The position numbers and the translations under genes were made by a program. The notes beneath the pieces were generated by a model. It searched no databases and had not been told where the DNA came from. It saw only the letters and a list, made by a program, of their open reading frames with translations. From Hawksworthiomyces lignivorus (lineage: Eukaryota > Ascomycota > Sordariomycetes > Ophiostomatales > Ophiostomataceae): DNA of 64,000 bases. Numbering within the stretch: the stretch's first letter is position 1; the number at the start of each line of letters is the position of its first letter. Shown in pieces: positions 32,208-42,852 of this stretch. The stretch spans positions 1-64,000 of the forward strand of contig NTMA01000028.1 of assembly GCA_002917075.1 (NCBI GenBank), written 5' to 3'.

Positions 32208-33229
32208 GTTGTTCTCAATAGTCAATAAACTTATTTACTTGTTAGTGTCTATAATATCTAAAGTATATAACAAATTGATAAACTTATTAAAACCAAAGAA
32301 TTTATAACTTTATCAAGAATTGTAACGTGATTCTTCTATTTCTATATATTGTAAAATGGATACATTTTATTCCATACAGTATTAGATGTCGCCTTTCCAT
32401 TCTCTTTATCAAGAATATCCTTTATTCTACACTATACAGTCTTAACAAAATGCTTTATAGTTTATATATCTCTTAGATCTAATCCTGGATATTGTTTCAG
32501 GTAGCTTTTTTGTTTTTCTCAGTTAGTTATTACTCGAAGAACTACAAAAGACAGGATACCAACTTATACATTCCATATCTAAAGGTCACAATCGTAGAAC
32601 TTTAGACTCTTTCTCTTTAGCTATTTCTAGACAGAATAAGGATCAATTGTCGACCATTCAGAGAGTCCATTCTCTATTACACAAGAAATGATATTGCTTG
32701 AATCTGTAGCTCTCTTGCAAGATGACTTAAGAGAACTTTTAGTATATAAGATATTTTTCAATCAAAAAACTTGAACAAAACTAGATGAATTCAGAGACAG
32801 TACAGAATATAGAGACCAAAAGAGAGGTTCTAGAGGAAGTAGAAAGTGTAAAAAGACACTATATTAATAGAAATGTATAGAAGAAACAAAACGTATATAT
32901 AGCTACTGGTAGAATACATATACGTCTCCCCCCCCCCCCCCCCCCCTAAAAAAAAAGCCCCTTTCCTTTGGTCCCCTTTCTATTCCTTTCCTTAGAGTGT
33001 GGCACAGGCAGCACAGGCAATATAGGCTGGGAACGAAGCGCAGCCTGTGCAGAGGTGCTTAGCGCCAGTGCCAGACTGTGCAGCGCCTGTGCTAGGTTCC
33101 AAAAGAGGAAATGTTTCCATGAGGATTTTCGGGTAGGATAACAACCAAAAACCAATAATGACAACAGCCTTACAATAGGCCCATGGCTTTCTCTACAAGC
33201 ACGTCCTATTGTACACCAGTGCCCCGGGG
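32208..33229. other. AT-rich gap with poly-C tract
   Basis: Positions 32215-32920 are strongly AT-rich without protein-like frames, consistent with RIP-eroded repeat sequence. A poly-C run (about 32927-32946) flanks a short A-run. The last 230 bases are the 3' flank of the ThDP enzyme gene. Confidence 0.45.
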
Positions 33230-35110
33230 CTATTTCGTCGACTCTAATGCGCTCGAGTAACCGTCGGGACAGACGCGCACGTCGACAAAGACGAGCGTCT
33301 TGTCCTCTCGCACGCGTCGCAGCGCCTCCGCCAGGGCCGCGGCCAGCTCCGACCTCTCCGTTATCTGCCCGCCGCCGGGGAGCACGCTGGCGCCCAGAGA
33401 GGCGGCGTGCTGCGTGAGGTCCGGAGCCGGGTCGTCGATGCGGATGCCGACACCCTTGTTCTCTTCTGGCCGCCCGCGGGTGCGGGCCACGCGCTGCTGG
33501 TGGGCCTCGTCGTTGAAGAAAGAGGCATTGTTGGCCACGACGACCAGAAGGGGTATCCGGTAGCGCGCCGCTGTCCACAGCGCCGACGCGCCCATCAAGA
33601 AATCGCCGTCGCCCAGCAGGGCCACGGGCGTGAGATTCTCGCCAGCCAAGCCGTCACGCAAGGCGAGGGCAGCGCCTACCGCCATGCCGGGCCCTGAGCC
33701 AATGCCGGCGCCGCCGTCCTGGCCCAGGTATGCGAGGGGGTGGGTGGAGCGGAGAAGGCTACCGCCCCAGCCGAGCGGCAGCCGGATGAGGCACGCGTGG
33801 TCTGGATCGATGGCGCTGTACAGGGCGTCGGCGAGATCTTCCATATAGATGGTCTCGTGATTGGTGCCAATACTGGCTTCATGACTGGCGCATCCATTCG
33901 CACGACTGGCTACTCCGTTCGTGTGACCATTGGTTTGTTGCTTATCTGACTCGGAGCCTACCATTGGCGAATCCCAAGCGGAACAGGGCTTGGCGACCTT
34001 GTCAGCGGATACGGCTGCAAGCAGAGAAGCGACGCACTTGTCGACATCGGCAGAGATTTGATGGTCGACGGGCGGGTGGCCGTAGTGGTCCTGCGACCAG
34101 CCGTTGTGAAGGGCAGAATCTAGGCTGATCTGGACAACGTGAGCGGCAGGCTCGTCTCCGGGCTGGTGGGCGGCCTGCATGGTGCCGGCAAGGTCGACCC
34201 AGTCAAAGGACACAACGACATCGGCGGCCCGGATAAGCTCGCCAGTGCTAGGCGAGTTGAAGGTGCTGGGGGCGGTGACGTGGAGGCGGTGGTGGGTAGG
34301 GAAGGCAGAAGCCAGTTTGAGGTCGGTGAGAACGCGCGCGTTGTAGTGCTCAGCCAGGCGGACCCTCTCGTCCCAGCTGTGACGGGATCGGCCGACGCGC
34401 CCAAACAAAAACAAAGGCCGCTTGGACCCATTCAACGTCCGTTTCAGTCTCTCGATGTCCTCAGCTGCCGCTCCCGGTGGCGAAGTGGCAGCCTCTAGGT
34501 AGCGCTCAGTGGTGGGGAAGTGTATTGCAGTGGGATCCGCTAGGGCATCCTCTTGCAGACTGACATCAAGACACACATAGACCGGTGCGCGCGGAATTTG
34601 AGAAGCGATAGCGGTGGCCCGGAGCAGGCTGTGGATGGAGGCTTGCACTGAGTGCGGCTGGTCGTCAAATTTTATAAAATGGCGAATGAGGGCGGCCTGG
34701 TCAGTGGCGGTGTGGATCCAGTCGATCCAGGGCCGTCTCCGCGCCGCGTCCAGCGGTCCCGTCGCACCCAGAATGACGACGGGGGCACGGTCGCAGAATG
34801 CGTTGTAGATGGCCATGGTAGCGTGCATCAGTCCGACATTGGCATGGACTGCGGCGGCCATCGGACGTTGAGTGACCTTGGCGTATCCGTGGGCGATGGC
34901 CACGCAGTGCTCTTCATGCAGGCAAAGCAGCATCTGGGGGTCGCCGTCGTGGTTGTAGTTAACTAGACTGTCGTGCACGCCGCGATAGCTGGAGCCAGGC
35001 ACCAGCGCCACATAGCGCAGCCCGAGCCGCGACAGCAGCTCAACCATTGCATCGCTCCCCCAAGCACCACCGCGAACAACAAAACTGTTAGATATGCTTG
35101 CGTCTGTCAT
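33230..35110 (-). CDS. Thiamine-diphosphate-dependent enzyme, acetolactate synthase/benzoylformate decarboxylase-like
   Basis: An intronless frame of 626 residues with the three-domain layout of ThDP decarboxylases. The N-terminal PYR domain has the catalytic Glu in CLHEEHCVAIAHGYAK (about residue 66). A central FAD/ADP-type domain follows, then an insert rich in Asn, Gly and Thr (SDKQQTNGHTNG region), and the C-terminal PP domain carries the Mg-ThDP motif LLGDGDFLMG...NNASFF. The protein is too divergent to assign as the housekeeping acetolactate synthase and has no obvious mitochondrial presequence. Benzoylformate or another 2-keto acid is a plausible substrate. It is divergent from a sugar-type MFS gene across 524 bp and close to an ALDH that could oxidise the aldehyde product, so a decarboxylation-oxidation pathway is inferred. 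Confidence 0.88.
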   Translation of the reverse strand: MTDASISNSFVVRGGAWGSDAMVELLSRLGLRYVALVPGSSYRGVHDSLVNYNHDGDPQMLLCLHEEHCVAIAHGYAKVTQRPMAAAVHANVGLMHATMAIYNAFCDRAPVVILGATGPLDAARRRPWIDWIHTATDQAALIRHFIKFDDQPHSVQASIHSLLRATAIASQIPRAPVYVCLDVSLQEDALADPTAIHFPTTERYLEAATSPPGAAAEDIERLKRTLNGSKRPLFLFGRVGRSRHSWDERVRLAEHYNARVLTDLKLASAFPTHHRLHVTAPSTFNSPSTGELIRAADVVVSFDWVDLAGTMQAAHQPGDEPAAHVVQISLDSALHNGWSQDHYGHPPVDHQISADVDKCVASLLAAVSADKVAKPCSAWDSPMVGSESDKQQTNGHTNGVASRANGCASHEASIGTNHETIYMEDLADALYSAIDPDHACLIRLPLGWGGSLLRSTHPLAYLGQDGGAGIGSGPGMAVGAALALRDGLAGENLTPVALLGDGDFLMGASALWTAARYRIPLLVVVANNASFFNDEAHQQRVARTRGRPEENKGVGIRIDDPAPDLTQHAASLGASVLPGGGQITERSELAAALAEALRRVREDKTLVFVDVRVCPDGYSSALESTK

Positions 35111-35634
35111 GTTCTGTTAGGTGGCTATGTGACCCGAAACTGTGACGATTCAGTAATGATAGGCGAATACCACAAAACAGAAGCAGGAGAAGAATGAGGA
35201 ATGGACTCCAAAAAAAGAAGAGAGTAAAGAAAAGAAATTAACACGTGCAAAAGGCTGGGCGCTATTGCTCTAGACAAAACAACACGGCATCTTGTACCCG
35301 TTCGTAGGGGACGAAGTACGCTACTGATGCTTTTTGGTCTAGATCGTATTACTGTCGTGCCGAATATGGATGAGGAGAGAACGGCGTTAATACGGCTGAG
35401 GCCAAGACGGGATCCGCCTCCCGCCAATCCCTGGCCAGACGGATAACGCTTCCGCAAAGAACAACAATGACTTCTCCGTAATGTCAAGCACGTCTACAAA
35501 ACAAGACAACTCAGCTCGGCTCTTCTCGAGCGAAGACATTCGTTCTTCATGTAGATCGTCTATCTCACGATGATCTAGTAACTCCTCGTCCTCAAGTTCG
35601 TCTTTTCACAGCAAAACTTTTTTATCTCTCTGAA
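35111..35634. promoter_or_regulatory. Divergent promoter between ThDP enzyme and MFS transporter
   Basis: A 524 bp gap between divergent start codons. A CT-rich stretch precedes the MFS start (35510-35630). No operator could be identified by eye. Confidence 0.4.
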
Positions 35635-37143
35635 ATGTCTTTCAACAAGCTGTCCGGCAGACCGCTGGTGGTGCTGGTCACGATAGCATCGTCTTGCGGC
35701 TTTCTGCTGTTCGGTTACGACAACGGTGTTTTCTCAGGTGTCCTTGTGCTTCCTTGGTTCCTCACTACGTTTAATCATCCTAACACGACGCTACTAGGCA
35801 CCATCAGTGCTCTTTACAACATCGGTGGCGTCGTTGGCGCTTGCTTTGCATTCCTAGTGGGCTCCAAGCTAGGGCGCCGCCGCACTATCCTTAGCGGCCT
35901 ACTAGTCACAGCCATCGGAGCCGTGGTGCAATGTGTAGCTATTCATCTGAGTGAACTCATCGCCGGCCGCCTCCTGTGTGGCGTTGGCGTCGGCATCATG
36001 ACGTCGACGGTGGGCTTGTGGCAGGCTGAGATGGTGCAGGGTCGCTCCCGCGGCGCTTATCTGACGCTGCAAGTGCTAGGCGGCGCGGCGGGCGGCGTGT
36101 TCTTGGCACAGTGGATCAACTACGGCTTCCATAACAACAAGGGCCGCGCCGGGTTCGCGTTCCCGCTGGCCTTTCAGCTTGTCTTCGTGGTGCTTTCCAC
36201 CTTGCTGATCTCGATTCTGCCGGAGTCGCCGCGCTGGCTGGTCAAGCAGGGGCGGGTAGATGAGGCGCGTGACGTCTTGACCCGGCTGCCGCATCCCGGG
36301 AACGACACAGTTGAGCACCGCCTAGCGCAGATCGAGGCGGCGGTTGAGCTCGAGACGAGCGGTGGCAACGTCAGCCAGTTCAGGCAGCTCCTCTCCGACG
36401 GTCCGACAAAGAACCGGATGCGCCTGATGCTGGCGTGCGGCACGATGATCATGCACCAGCTCAACGGTGTCAACACCGTCACGTATTACATGCCGACGCT
36501 GCTCGTGACCTTTGTCGGGGCCAGCCACGACACGTCTCTGTGGGTGACGGGGCTGACCTCTATCAGCTCCATGTGCTTCGCCACGATCCCTGTGCTCACC
36601 ATCGACCGCCTCGGCCGCCGCCCCTTCCTCTGGGGCGGCGCCCTTTTCCAGGGCCTGGTGTGGATCATTATCTCCGTGCTGTTGGCGACCTCGCCGAAGG
36701 CGGGCGACCCCCGCGCGCACGCGTTCGGCGTAGCCACCATCGCCATGATCTTCCTCTACTACGTCAGCAACGCCGCCACCTGGCTGGGCCCGTCGTGGGC
36801 GTACCCTGCTGAGATTCTGCCGCTGCAGGTGCGCGAGAAGGGTCTGGCCTTGGGCAACGTCTGCTACTGGCTTTTCCAGTTCATGATGGTCGAGATCACT
36901 CCGATCGCCCTGAGAAACATCGGCTACAAGTTTTACATAATCCTCGCCATCTTCAATTTTGTCAACGGTACCATTATCTACTTCCTCTTTCCAGAAACAA
37001 AGGGCTTGTCTCTGGAGGCGATTGACTTTTTGTTCGCTGGTGAACTTGATCACGCCAGAGCCAAGGTGAACACGGGAGACGGCAACCACGCGGGCAAGAC
37101 AAGCACTGGAGATGGTGCCGTCGAGAAGGTGGAGGTTGCATGA
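35635..37143 (+). CDS. MFS sugar/quinate-type transporter, intronless
   Basis: A 502-residue sugar-porter-family protein with about twelve membrane segments. Family signatures are FGYDNGVFSGVL in helix 1, GSKLGRRRT between helices 2 and 3, LPESPRWLVKQGR after helix 6, QLNGVNTVTYYMP in helix 7, and FPETKGLSLEAID after helix 12. Relatives carry hexoses, quinate, lactose or other polar carbon compounds with protons across the plasma membrane. It sits between the ThDP enzyme and the Zn2Cys6 regulator, convergent with the latter, so it is probably the uptake system of this cluster. The substrate is not readable from sequence. Confidence 0.94.
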   Translation: MSFNKLSGRPLVVLVTIASSCGFLLFGYDNGVFSGVLVLPWFLTTFNHPNTTLLGTISALYNIGGVVGACFAFLVGSKLGRRRTILSGLLVTAIGAVVQCVAIHLSELIAGRLLCGVGVGIMTSTVGLWQAEMVQGRSRGAYLTLQVLGGAAGGVFLAQWINYGFHNNKGRAGFAFPLAFQLVFVVLSTLLISILPESPRWLVKQGRVDEARDVLTRLPHPGNDTVEHRLAQIEAAVELETSGGNVSQFRQLLSDGPTKNRMRLMLACGTMIMHQLNGVNTVTYYMPTLLVTFVGASHDTSLWVTGLTSISSMCFATIPVLTIDRLGRRPFLWGGALFQGLVWIIISVLLATSPKAGDPRAHAFGVATIAMIFLYYVSNAATWLGPSWAYPAEILPLQVREKGLALGNVCYWLFQFMMVEITPIALRNIGYKFYIILAIFNFVNGTIIYFLFPETKGLSLEAIDFLFAGELDHARAKVNTGDGNHAGKTSTGDGAVEKVEVA

Positions 37144-37225
37144 AGTGCTAGATACAGCGTGTATGTATATGTTGTAACCAGTTGTTATTATATGTACTCT
37201 TCGTTGGATATGTATGCCTACAGTC

Positions 37226-39262
37226 TCATAAAAAATGCACGTCAGAGCAGAAAAGCTCGTCGTAGCCCAAGATATCGGCCCAGTCAGGCATTGCAACTGG
37301 AGGTGATAAGCCTCTCAAATCTGGGGATCCCAGCTGCAACTGGTTTAGTGCTGCTTCCCGCTCTTGGTCAAGGTTAGCCAGAGTACTAGAACTTAAAGGA
37401 CGAGAGTGGAAGGTACACATACGTCCAGTCTGATTTACGTGCTGGTCCAGAAACTCCAGTATAGAGAGACACGCCTGTGCAGAGCGGCAGGTGCGTGCAA
37501 GAGACCGCATCAAGTCGATGCAAGCCAACCAGTGGCACCCGTTGGCAACCACCGGCTGCAGATGAGGAACCATGAGCGCTGAGAAGATGACAAGTGCTGC
37601 GTTGAAGACACAGTTTGTGTTGTGCCACGTCGCGCCGGCCACGTGCTGCTCGACGCCCCTGACGTCGCAGCCGATATGGTCGATCAGCCGTTTCGCCGTG
37701 TCTACGCAAGCCTCGGCAGACGTGAGCGCCAATGATTGATCTAGCGTCCCCAAGCAGCCGCCATGCCTTGGGTTCTTTTTACTGCTGGCATCACCTCGCG
37801 CCACGTCAACCAACCCTGGCCTAGTCAAAAGCAGCCTTGCTGTTAGATATCGCGTATATATCATCCTACTCGGAACGCTCCTGTTCTCAGATGGCGCAAA
37901 GTTCTCTCTATCCGCGGCCTGGTCGTCCATTCTCAGCGATGGAGGCAGTTCCGCTAGCCAGGTGGAGAGTCGTCGATCAAGCCTCGCCATTTCACCAACT
38001 CGTACCTCCGCTTCCATATCACCATCCCGAGCTGCATCATAGAGCGTGCCGAGAATATCTTGCAGGATGGCACACAGCTTCACGCGTTGGACGAAGAGCT
38101 GGATCCGGGTCTCAACGTCATCGCTTCCAACGCTGGGCAGATTAATGCGCTGGTAATACTTGGGGAGGATGGCGCTGGGGCGGCCGAAGGTCACAGCAAG
38201 CATGGTATCCATGGTGAGACATGCACACCAGCACCGCTTGCGCGTCTCTCGCTCTACTGCGTCGAACTGATTGTTGACGTCGTTCAAATGCAGGCCAAGA
38301 CCTTGGGCGACGCGGATAGCCAGGCCGACCACGTACCAGCATCTCTGGACCCTTTTGAGGTGCATGTAATGGCTCATTAAGAGCAACCCTTGTACCGTAG
38401 CTAAGCTGCTAGAATCGAGCTTATTCAAATCGCACAGCTCCTGGGTCTGTGCGAAGAATTTCTCCGCTGTCGCCTCGCTCTCCGCCAGAGTCAGCCCGGT
38501 GGAGAAGAGTGTGGCCAGTGCAAACAGGCCACTGGCAATGCACAACCATCCACTTCTTGGTTGCGGCGACCCCGGCTGCCAGAGCTCTTGGTATGTCTGG
38601 CGAAATGTGGGTTCGTGGAGCACGGTTAATGTTATGGACACGTGTGTGAAGTAAGTCTCAATGAGGTGATCTGCTGTCCAGCGAGGAGGCACGAGTGTGG
38701 ATTGAACAGACGAAGTAGACAAGGAGTAAGGGCTCGGGTTTTCCTGCCGCTGTGCCGTTCGGCCGTTGAGTTTTGCTGTACGTCCTGCTCCATCTCCAGA
38801 CACCATAGCCTGTACGACGTCGAGGAAAGCAGGTGTAGATGAGGCGCCGAAGTAGCTGCCGCCGATTGCAGGCAGAGGAGATCCCGCACACACGATAGTG
38901 TCGGTTCCCGCGCTCGATGTGGCATCTTCGGAAGCGACAGACGGCGACTCGGCGGTGGGGGCATATTCCGAGACGCAACTAGGCTCGGTCGGTGCACTCG
39001 TCGTCGGCAATGCATCATTTTGTCGCAGTTGCCGGACCTGTCGTAAAAGTGTATCTAAGTAGTCCTGGGAGACTTGGACACGCTGTGGTCCCTTGTGGTA
39101 GGCGCAGGTGAAGCCATGCGCGAGACAAAAAGAGCAGAGCGGTTGCAGCCCATCGCAGCGTATCTTCCTGTGTCTGCAGATATCGCACGCGACGGCTACA
39201 CGTCTCCGCCTGCGAGTAGGGACCACGCGTTGCTCTTCCTGCATCGTGTCATGTCGTATCAA
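37226..39262 (-). CDS. Zn2Cys6 transcription factor, intronless
   Basis: A single frame of 678 residues. The N-terminal RRRRRVAVACDICRHRKIRC with the following CSFCLAHGFTC is a compact Zn2Cys6 cluster (about residues 25-51). A short linker (YLDTLLRQVRQLRQ) could form the dimer coil. The fungal-specific TF domain is in the middle (VGLAIRVAQGLGLHLND, then ETRKRCWCACLTMDTMLAVTFGRPS). It lies between the transporter and the aldehyde dehydrogenase (divergent from the latter by 425 bp) and is the likely regulator of the cluster. The start at 39262 is the first ATG; a second at 39247 is nearly equivalent. Confidence 0.93.
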   Translation of the reverse strand: MIRHDTMQEEQRVVPTRRRRRVAVACDICRHRKIRCDGLQPLCSFCLAHGFTCAYHKGPQRVQVSQDYLDTLLRQVRQLRQNDALPTTSAPTEPSCVSEYAPTAESPSVASEDATSSAGTDTIVCAGSPLPAIGGSYFGASSTPAFLDVVQAMVSGDGAGRTAKLNGRTAQRQENPSPYSLSTSSVQSTLVPPRWTADHLIETYFTHVSITLTVLHEPTFRQTYQELWQPGSPQPRSGWLCIASGLFALATLFSTGLTLAESEATAEKFFAQTQELCDLNKLDSSSLATVQGLLLMSHYMHLKRVQRCWYVVGLAIRVAQGLGLHLNDVNNQFDAVERETRKRCWCACLTMDTMLAVTFGRPSAILPKYYQRINLPSVGSDDVETRIQLFVQRVKLCAILQDILGTLYDAARDGDMEAEVRVGEMARLDRRLSTWLAELPPSLRMDDQAADRENFAPSENRSVPSRMIYTRYLTARLLLTRPGLVDVARGDASSKKNPRHGGCLGTLDQSLALTSAEACVDTAKRLIDHIGCDVRGVEQHVAGATWHNTNCVFNAALVIFSALMVPHLQPVVANGCHWLACIDLMRSLARTCRSAQACLSILEFLDQHVNQTGRMCTFHSRPLSSSTLANLDQEREAALNQLQLGSPDLRGLSPPVAMPDWADILGYDELFCSDVHFL

Positions 39263-39687
39263 AGAGCCGTATTGTGTTTCGAAACCACTGACTGCAGCAC
39301 TCTGGATCTGTCGGCAGTTAACTTAAGAGCATCACCGCCCAGCTGAGCCGCGGGTCATTGCCGACAGCTTCATCATGACTGCCCCAGGATTTACTTCAGC
39401 CCTTAGACTAGCTGTTTGTTGCCACCCTACCGTTGGTGCACCCCGCACTCTCCGCAATACGCTTCTCCGCATATCGAAGAAGCACTGACAGGCAGACGGG
39501 AACGGCTTTCCGTCTTGGCATCCCATCCAAATTGCATCTTTCCGTGTAATCCATGCTTCGCGTAGAACGCTGGATATGAGTGCTTCTATTTATTTAGGCA
39601 TGTGTTCTGCGTATTTCAATAGCCCCTATATTCTAGGAATGAATTGAATTAGTAGAACCACGCCCACTCGGGTCAAAGCGCTTCATC
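39263..39687. promoter_or_regulatory. Divergent promoter between regulator and ALDH
   Basis: A 425 bp gap between divergent genes. No site was convincingly identified. The start of ALDH at 39688 is preceded by TTCATC and a modest CT-rich leader. Confidence 0.35.
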
Positions 39688-41166
39688 ATGACGACTCAGC
39701 TACCGAGCATCCAGGATGCTCTCCCTAATCACAAGGAGCTATTCTATGATGGTAAATGGCAAGCTCCGACTGGTGCCGAGTACCGCGAGACCATCAACCC
39801 GGCCAATGGAAAAGCGATTGACCGTATCGCCCAGGCAAGCGCACAGGACGTAGATGCGGCAGTACTCACAGCACAAGCTGCCTTTACCAGCTGGCGGTCG
39901 ACCCCAGCTACGCAGCGTGCTGCTTGCCTCCGAAGGGCTGCCGATGCCCTGCGTCATCACGCCAAGGAGCTGGCGCTGCTAGATGCACTCAACACAGGCA
40001 ACCCGGTGTCCGAAATGCTCAACGATGCCGTTGCGGCGGCGGCCAACCTTGACTACTTCGCCGGCCTGGTCCCCTTGCTGCGCGGCGAGACAATCCCGCA
40101 GGCCGAGGACGGCTTCCACTACACGCTACGCCAGCCTCTCGGCGTGGTAGCACGCATTGTGGCTTTCAACCACCCGATCCTGTTCGCTGGCGCCAAGCTG
40201 GCTGCTCCCCTTGCCGCCGGCAATACCGTCATTATTAAGCCTCCCGACCAGGCGCCTCTGTCGTGTCTGAGGCTGGCCGAGATTTTACAAGACATCTTCC
40301 CTGCCGGAGTTGTAAGCATCCTTCCGGGCGGCGTCGAGTGTGGCAAAGCGCTTGCGGCGCATCCGCTAGTCGCCAAGATAACGCTAATCGGCAGTGTCCC
40401 CACTGGTAAAAACATCCAGCGCACCGCCGCCGACACTCTCAAGCCCACCCTGTTCGAGCTCGGCGGCAAGAACGCTCTCCTGGCTTTTCCCGACGCAGAC
40501 CTGGACAAGCTGGTTGACGGCGTCGCCCGTGGCATGAACTTCAGCTGGGCCGGGCAGTCGTGCGGCTCCACCTCGCGGGTCTTCCTGCACGAGTCGCACT
40601 ACGATCAAGTCCTGCAGCGTGTATGCGACTACGTGCGTCAGAACTTCCGGCCCGGTGTGCCCACCGAAATGTCGACCACGATGGGGTCTCTCATCTCCAA
40701 AGCAGCCCAGGACCGCGTGCTCTCATACGTCCGCAGCGCCCAAGAGGAGGGTGCCACTCTGGTGCTGGGCGGCCGTGCTCCCGAGGGGAACCCGGCCATC
40801 GACTCCGGTTTCTTCGTAGAGCCCACCATCTTTGCAAACGTGCAGCCCCATATGCGTATTGCCAAAGAGGAGATCTTCGGACCAGTTCTGTCCGTCTTCC
40901 GCTGGACCAACGAAGACGATTTGCTGCGCCAGGTTAACGACACCCCCTATGGCCTGACTGCTGCCATCTACACCCAAAACCTAGCTACGGTCCATCGCAC
41001 TGTACCAAAGATTGATGCCGGGTTTATCTGGGTAAACCAGGTCGGCCGCCACTTTCTTGGTGTTCCTTTTGGTGGCTTTAAAGAGTCTGGCGGCGGGAGA
41101 GAAGAATGCGTCGAGGAGCTGCTTGCGTTTACTCAAACTAAGAGTGTAAATATAAGTCTTTCATAA
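39688..41166 (+). CDS. NAD(P)-dependent aldehyde dehydrogenase, intronless
   Basis: 492 residues, the full length of a tetrameric/dimeric class ALDH. The substrate channel and cofactor motifs are intact: AFNHPILFAGAKLAAPLAAG (Rossmann part), the general base Glu257 in LFELGGKNALLAF, and the nucleophilic Cys292 in WAGQSCGSTSR. The end has EEIFGPVLSVF and WVNQVGRHFLGVPFGGFK. There is no presequence, so it is probably cytosolic. It resembles betaine/benzaldehyde-type ALDHs in motif wording, but the substrate is not certain. In this cluster it could oxidise the aldehyde released by the ThDP enzyme. It is convergent with the next regulator gene. Confidence 0.94.
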   Translation: MTTQLPSIQDALPNHKELFYDGKWQAPTGAEYRETINPANGKAIDRIAQASAQDVDAAVLTAQAAFTSWRSTPATQRAACLRRAADALRHHAKELALLDALNTGNPVSEMLNDAVAAAANLDYFAGLVPLLRGETIPQAEDGFHYTLRQPLGVVARIVAFNHPILFAGAKLAAPLAAGNTVIIKPPDQAPLSCLRLAEILQDIFPAGVVSILPGGVECGKALAAHPLVAKITLIGSVPTGKNIQRTAADTLKPTLFELGGKNALLAFPDADLDKLVDGVARGMNFSWAGQSCGSTSRVFLHESHYDQVLQRVCDYVRQNFRPGVPTEMSTTMGSLISKAAQDRVLSYVRSAQEEGATLVLGGRAPEGNPAIDSGFFVEPTIFANVQPHMRIAKEEIFGPVLSVFRWTNEDDLLRQVNDTPYGLTAAIYTQNLATVHRTVPKIDAGFIWVNQVGRHFLGVPFGGFKESGGGREECVEELLAFTQTKSVNISLS

Positions 41167-41264
41167 GTACTTAAGACCTTTAAACACTTGATGCCAGAAG
41201 AGAGGCGGTTCCTACCCCAACAAAGCTAGGCTGGTTTTCTTCTTACTAGCGGTAATTTTCTTTC

Positions 41265-42852
41265 TTATTCTGTCAACTGTTGTTTTGAGTTTAGCTTAAT
41301 GAAAGCTCTCTGTCCACGGTCGTTATGAATTGGATCAATCCACATTACGCTCTGCAACCTTTGGCGCGCGTCATCCCAGGATACAGGACCCTCAAAGACT
41401 TGAGTTTCGTATGCTGTGATCATGGGTTCATCTACATCGAGTCCCGCCATACACCCAAATATAAGTATCCAAAACAAGACACTTGATAGTTTTGATGACG
41501 CGAAGTCGAGGGCCAGAAGTGACTGGTGGAGCTCATTGCAGAGGCACCCATACTGGGCATTCATTCTTGGCAATCCGAACGTGACAACAATAAAAGCAAG
41601 CATTCCCAGTCGAAGGCTCTCGCATAATGCGTTGCAACTCGCTAGTTGGGGTTGGAGCAACCGCTTCTGAATACCGTCGATTTGATCTTGAAATACTGCA
41701 ACTTTCATAGGAATGCCCTGCGCTATATGCTCGTTGACCGTATTGGTGAAAAAACGAAGGTCGCGAAACAGGAGCGCTAGCTCTGCTCCACAGAGATTCT
41801 GAACTAATTGCAGGTCGCTGATAGAATCACTGGCGGCTTGTAACAGAGGGAGTGTCGGAGGCAAAGACATGTCATTCTCAGTCGGCAGACGATATCCGGT
41901 GTTTGAATAGAGGTTAAGCTCAAGACTAGCGAATGCCATCTGATTAGCTGTTTGAAAAGCATAGTAAAAGCTACAAGTTGCACATACCGGCTGAGCTTAT
42001 AATATAGCAGCGGATTATCATTGAGGTAGTGTTGGCCACCAAGAAGCTGCACCATCTTATGCAGACCCAATAGGTGTGCTTTGGTGGCAATGTGATCGTC
42101 GAAAAGGCTTGCAGAAAGTGCTAACAGGGAGACAGTATAAACAGTAGTCTTTTTCAAGGACACAATTCCTCGGCTCAGCCTTTGGTTCAGCAACCCAATG
42201 GCGCGCTGAAGGGAAGACAACGTTTCGGGAACGGCAGGTCGATGGTGCAGAAAGTCTTCCATAGCAAATATCGAAAATTGAACACTGCAAACGAATGGTT
42301 CGTCTAGAGACAGCGACATGATTCCTCCGACATCTTCTGGTTGGAAGTCCACGTAAGATTCGACAGGATATATGATTCTTTTCAGCGACAGGAACTTAGA
42401 CCCTAATGCTGTGAGTTGGATAATGTCTCTTCACGAAGAGAATAGGGGGAACACCACATACAGTCATGCATATGAATAGGAGAATCACTCGGAAAGCACA
42501 TTTCCAGAAGAGGAGCTGAGTAACTCATTCCTTGGGAATGCGGGTATTGCCAAGGCGCTGTTGTCTGCGGTGTAACAGCGCGCGGTAGGCTTATGCAAGC
42601 ATTCGAATACTGTTTCAATTCTTGCATATGCGGTTCCTCGATGTGAGCGAAGTCTTGCGAAGAGGAACTGTCGCTGGGTGATTGAACAGCAAAAGCATCT
42701 CCTTGAGAGACACGGCTAGTCCGCGCAGACCGCTGCACCTGGCGCTGAGTCCGACGAGAATTGTCTCTTTTATTCTTCCCGCGCATACAATGGCGTCTAA
42801 TTAGATCTCTTCGGAGACCCTGGGGCTTTCCCTGGCCGTCGTCTAGAGACAC
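41265..42852 (-). CDS. Transcription factor of the Fungal_trans_2 (tachykinin-like) type (3 exons)
   Basis: Exon 1 42852-42462, exon 2 42408 to about 41984, and exon 3 from about 41939 to 41265 (stop). The N-terminus carries the basic family signature RRDLIRRHCMRGKNKRDNSR instead of a zinc cluster. Intron 1 (53 nt, GTATGT to CACAG) joins in phase. Intron 2 has two possible donors; use of GTGCAA (41984-41983) keeps the frame into MAFASLELNLYS, while the better GTATGT donor would not. Exon 3 encodes the alpha-helical body typical of this regulator group, including DFASSKLSSVLFWILIFGCM. It is probably a nuclear regulator, neighbour to ALDH and convergent with it. A frameshift at intron 2 cannot be excluded. 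Confidence 0.75.

Noticed and set aside
36322..37296. Minus-strand open frame of 324 codons opposite the sugar transporter
   Set aside because: Shadow of the plus-strand transporter; His/Arg/Gln-rich composition without features.
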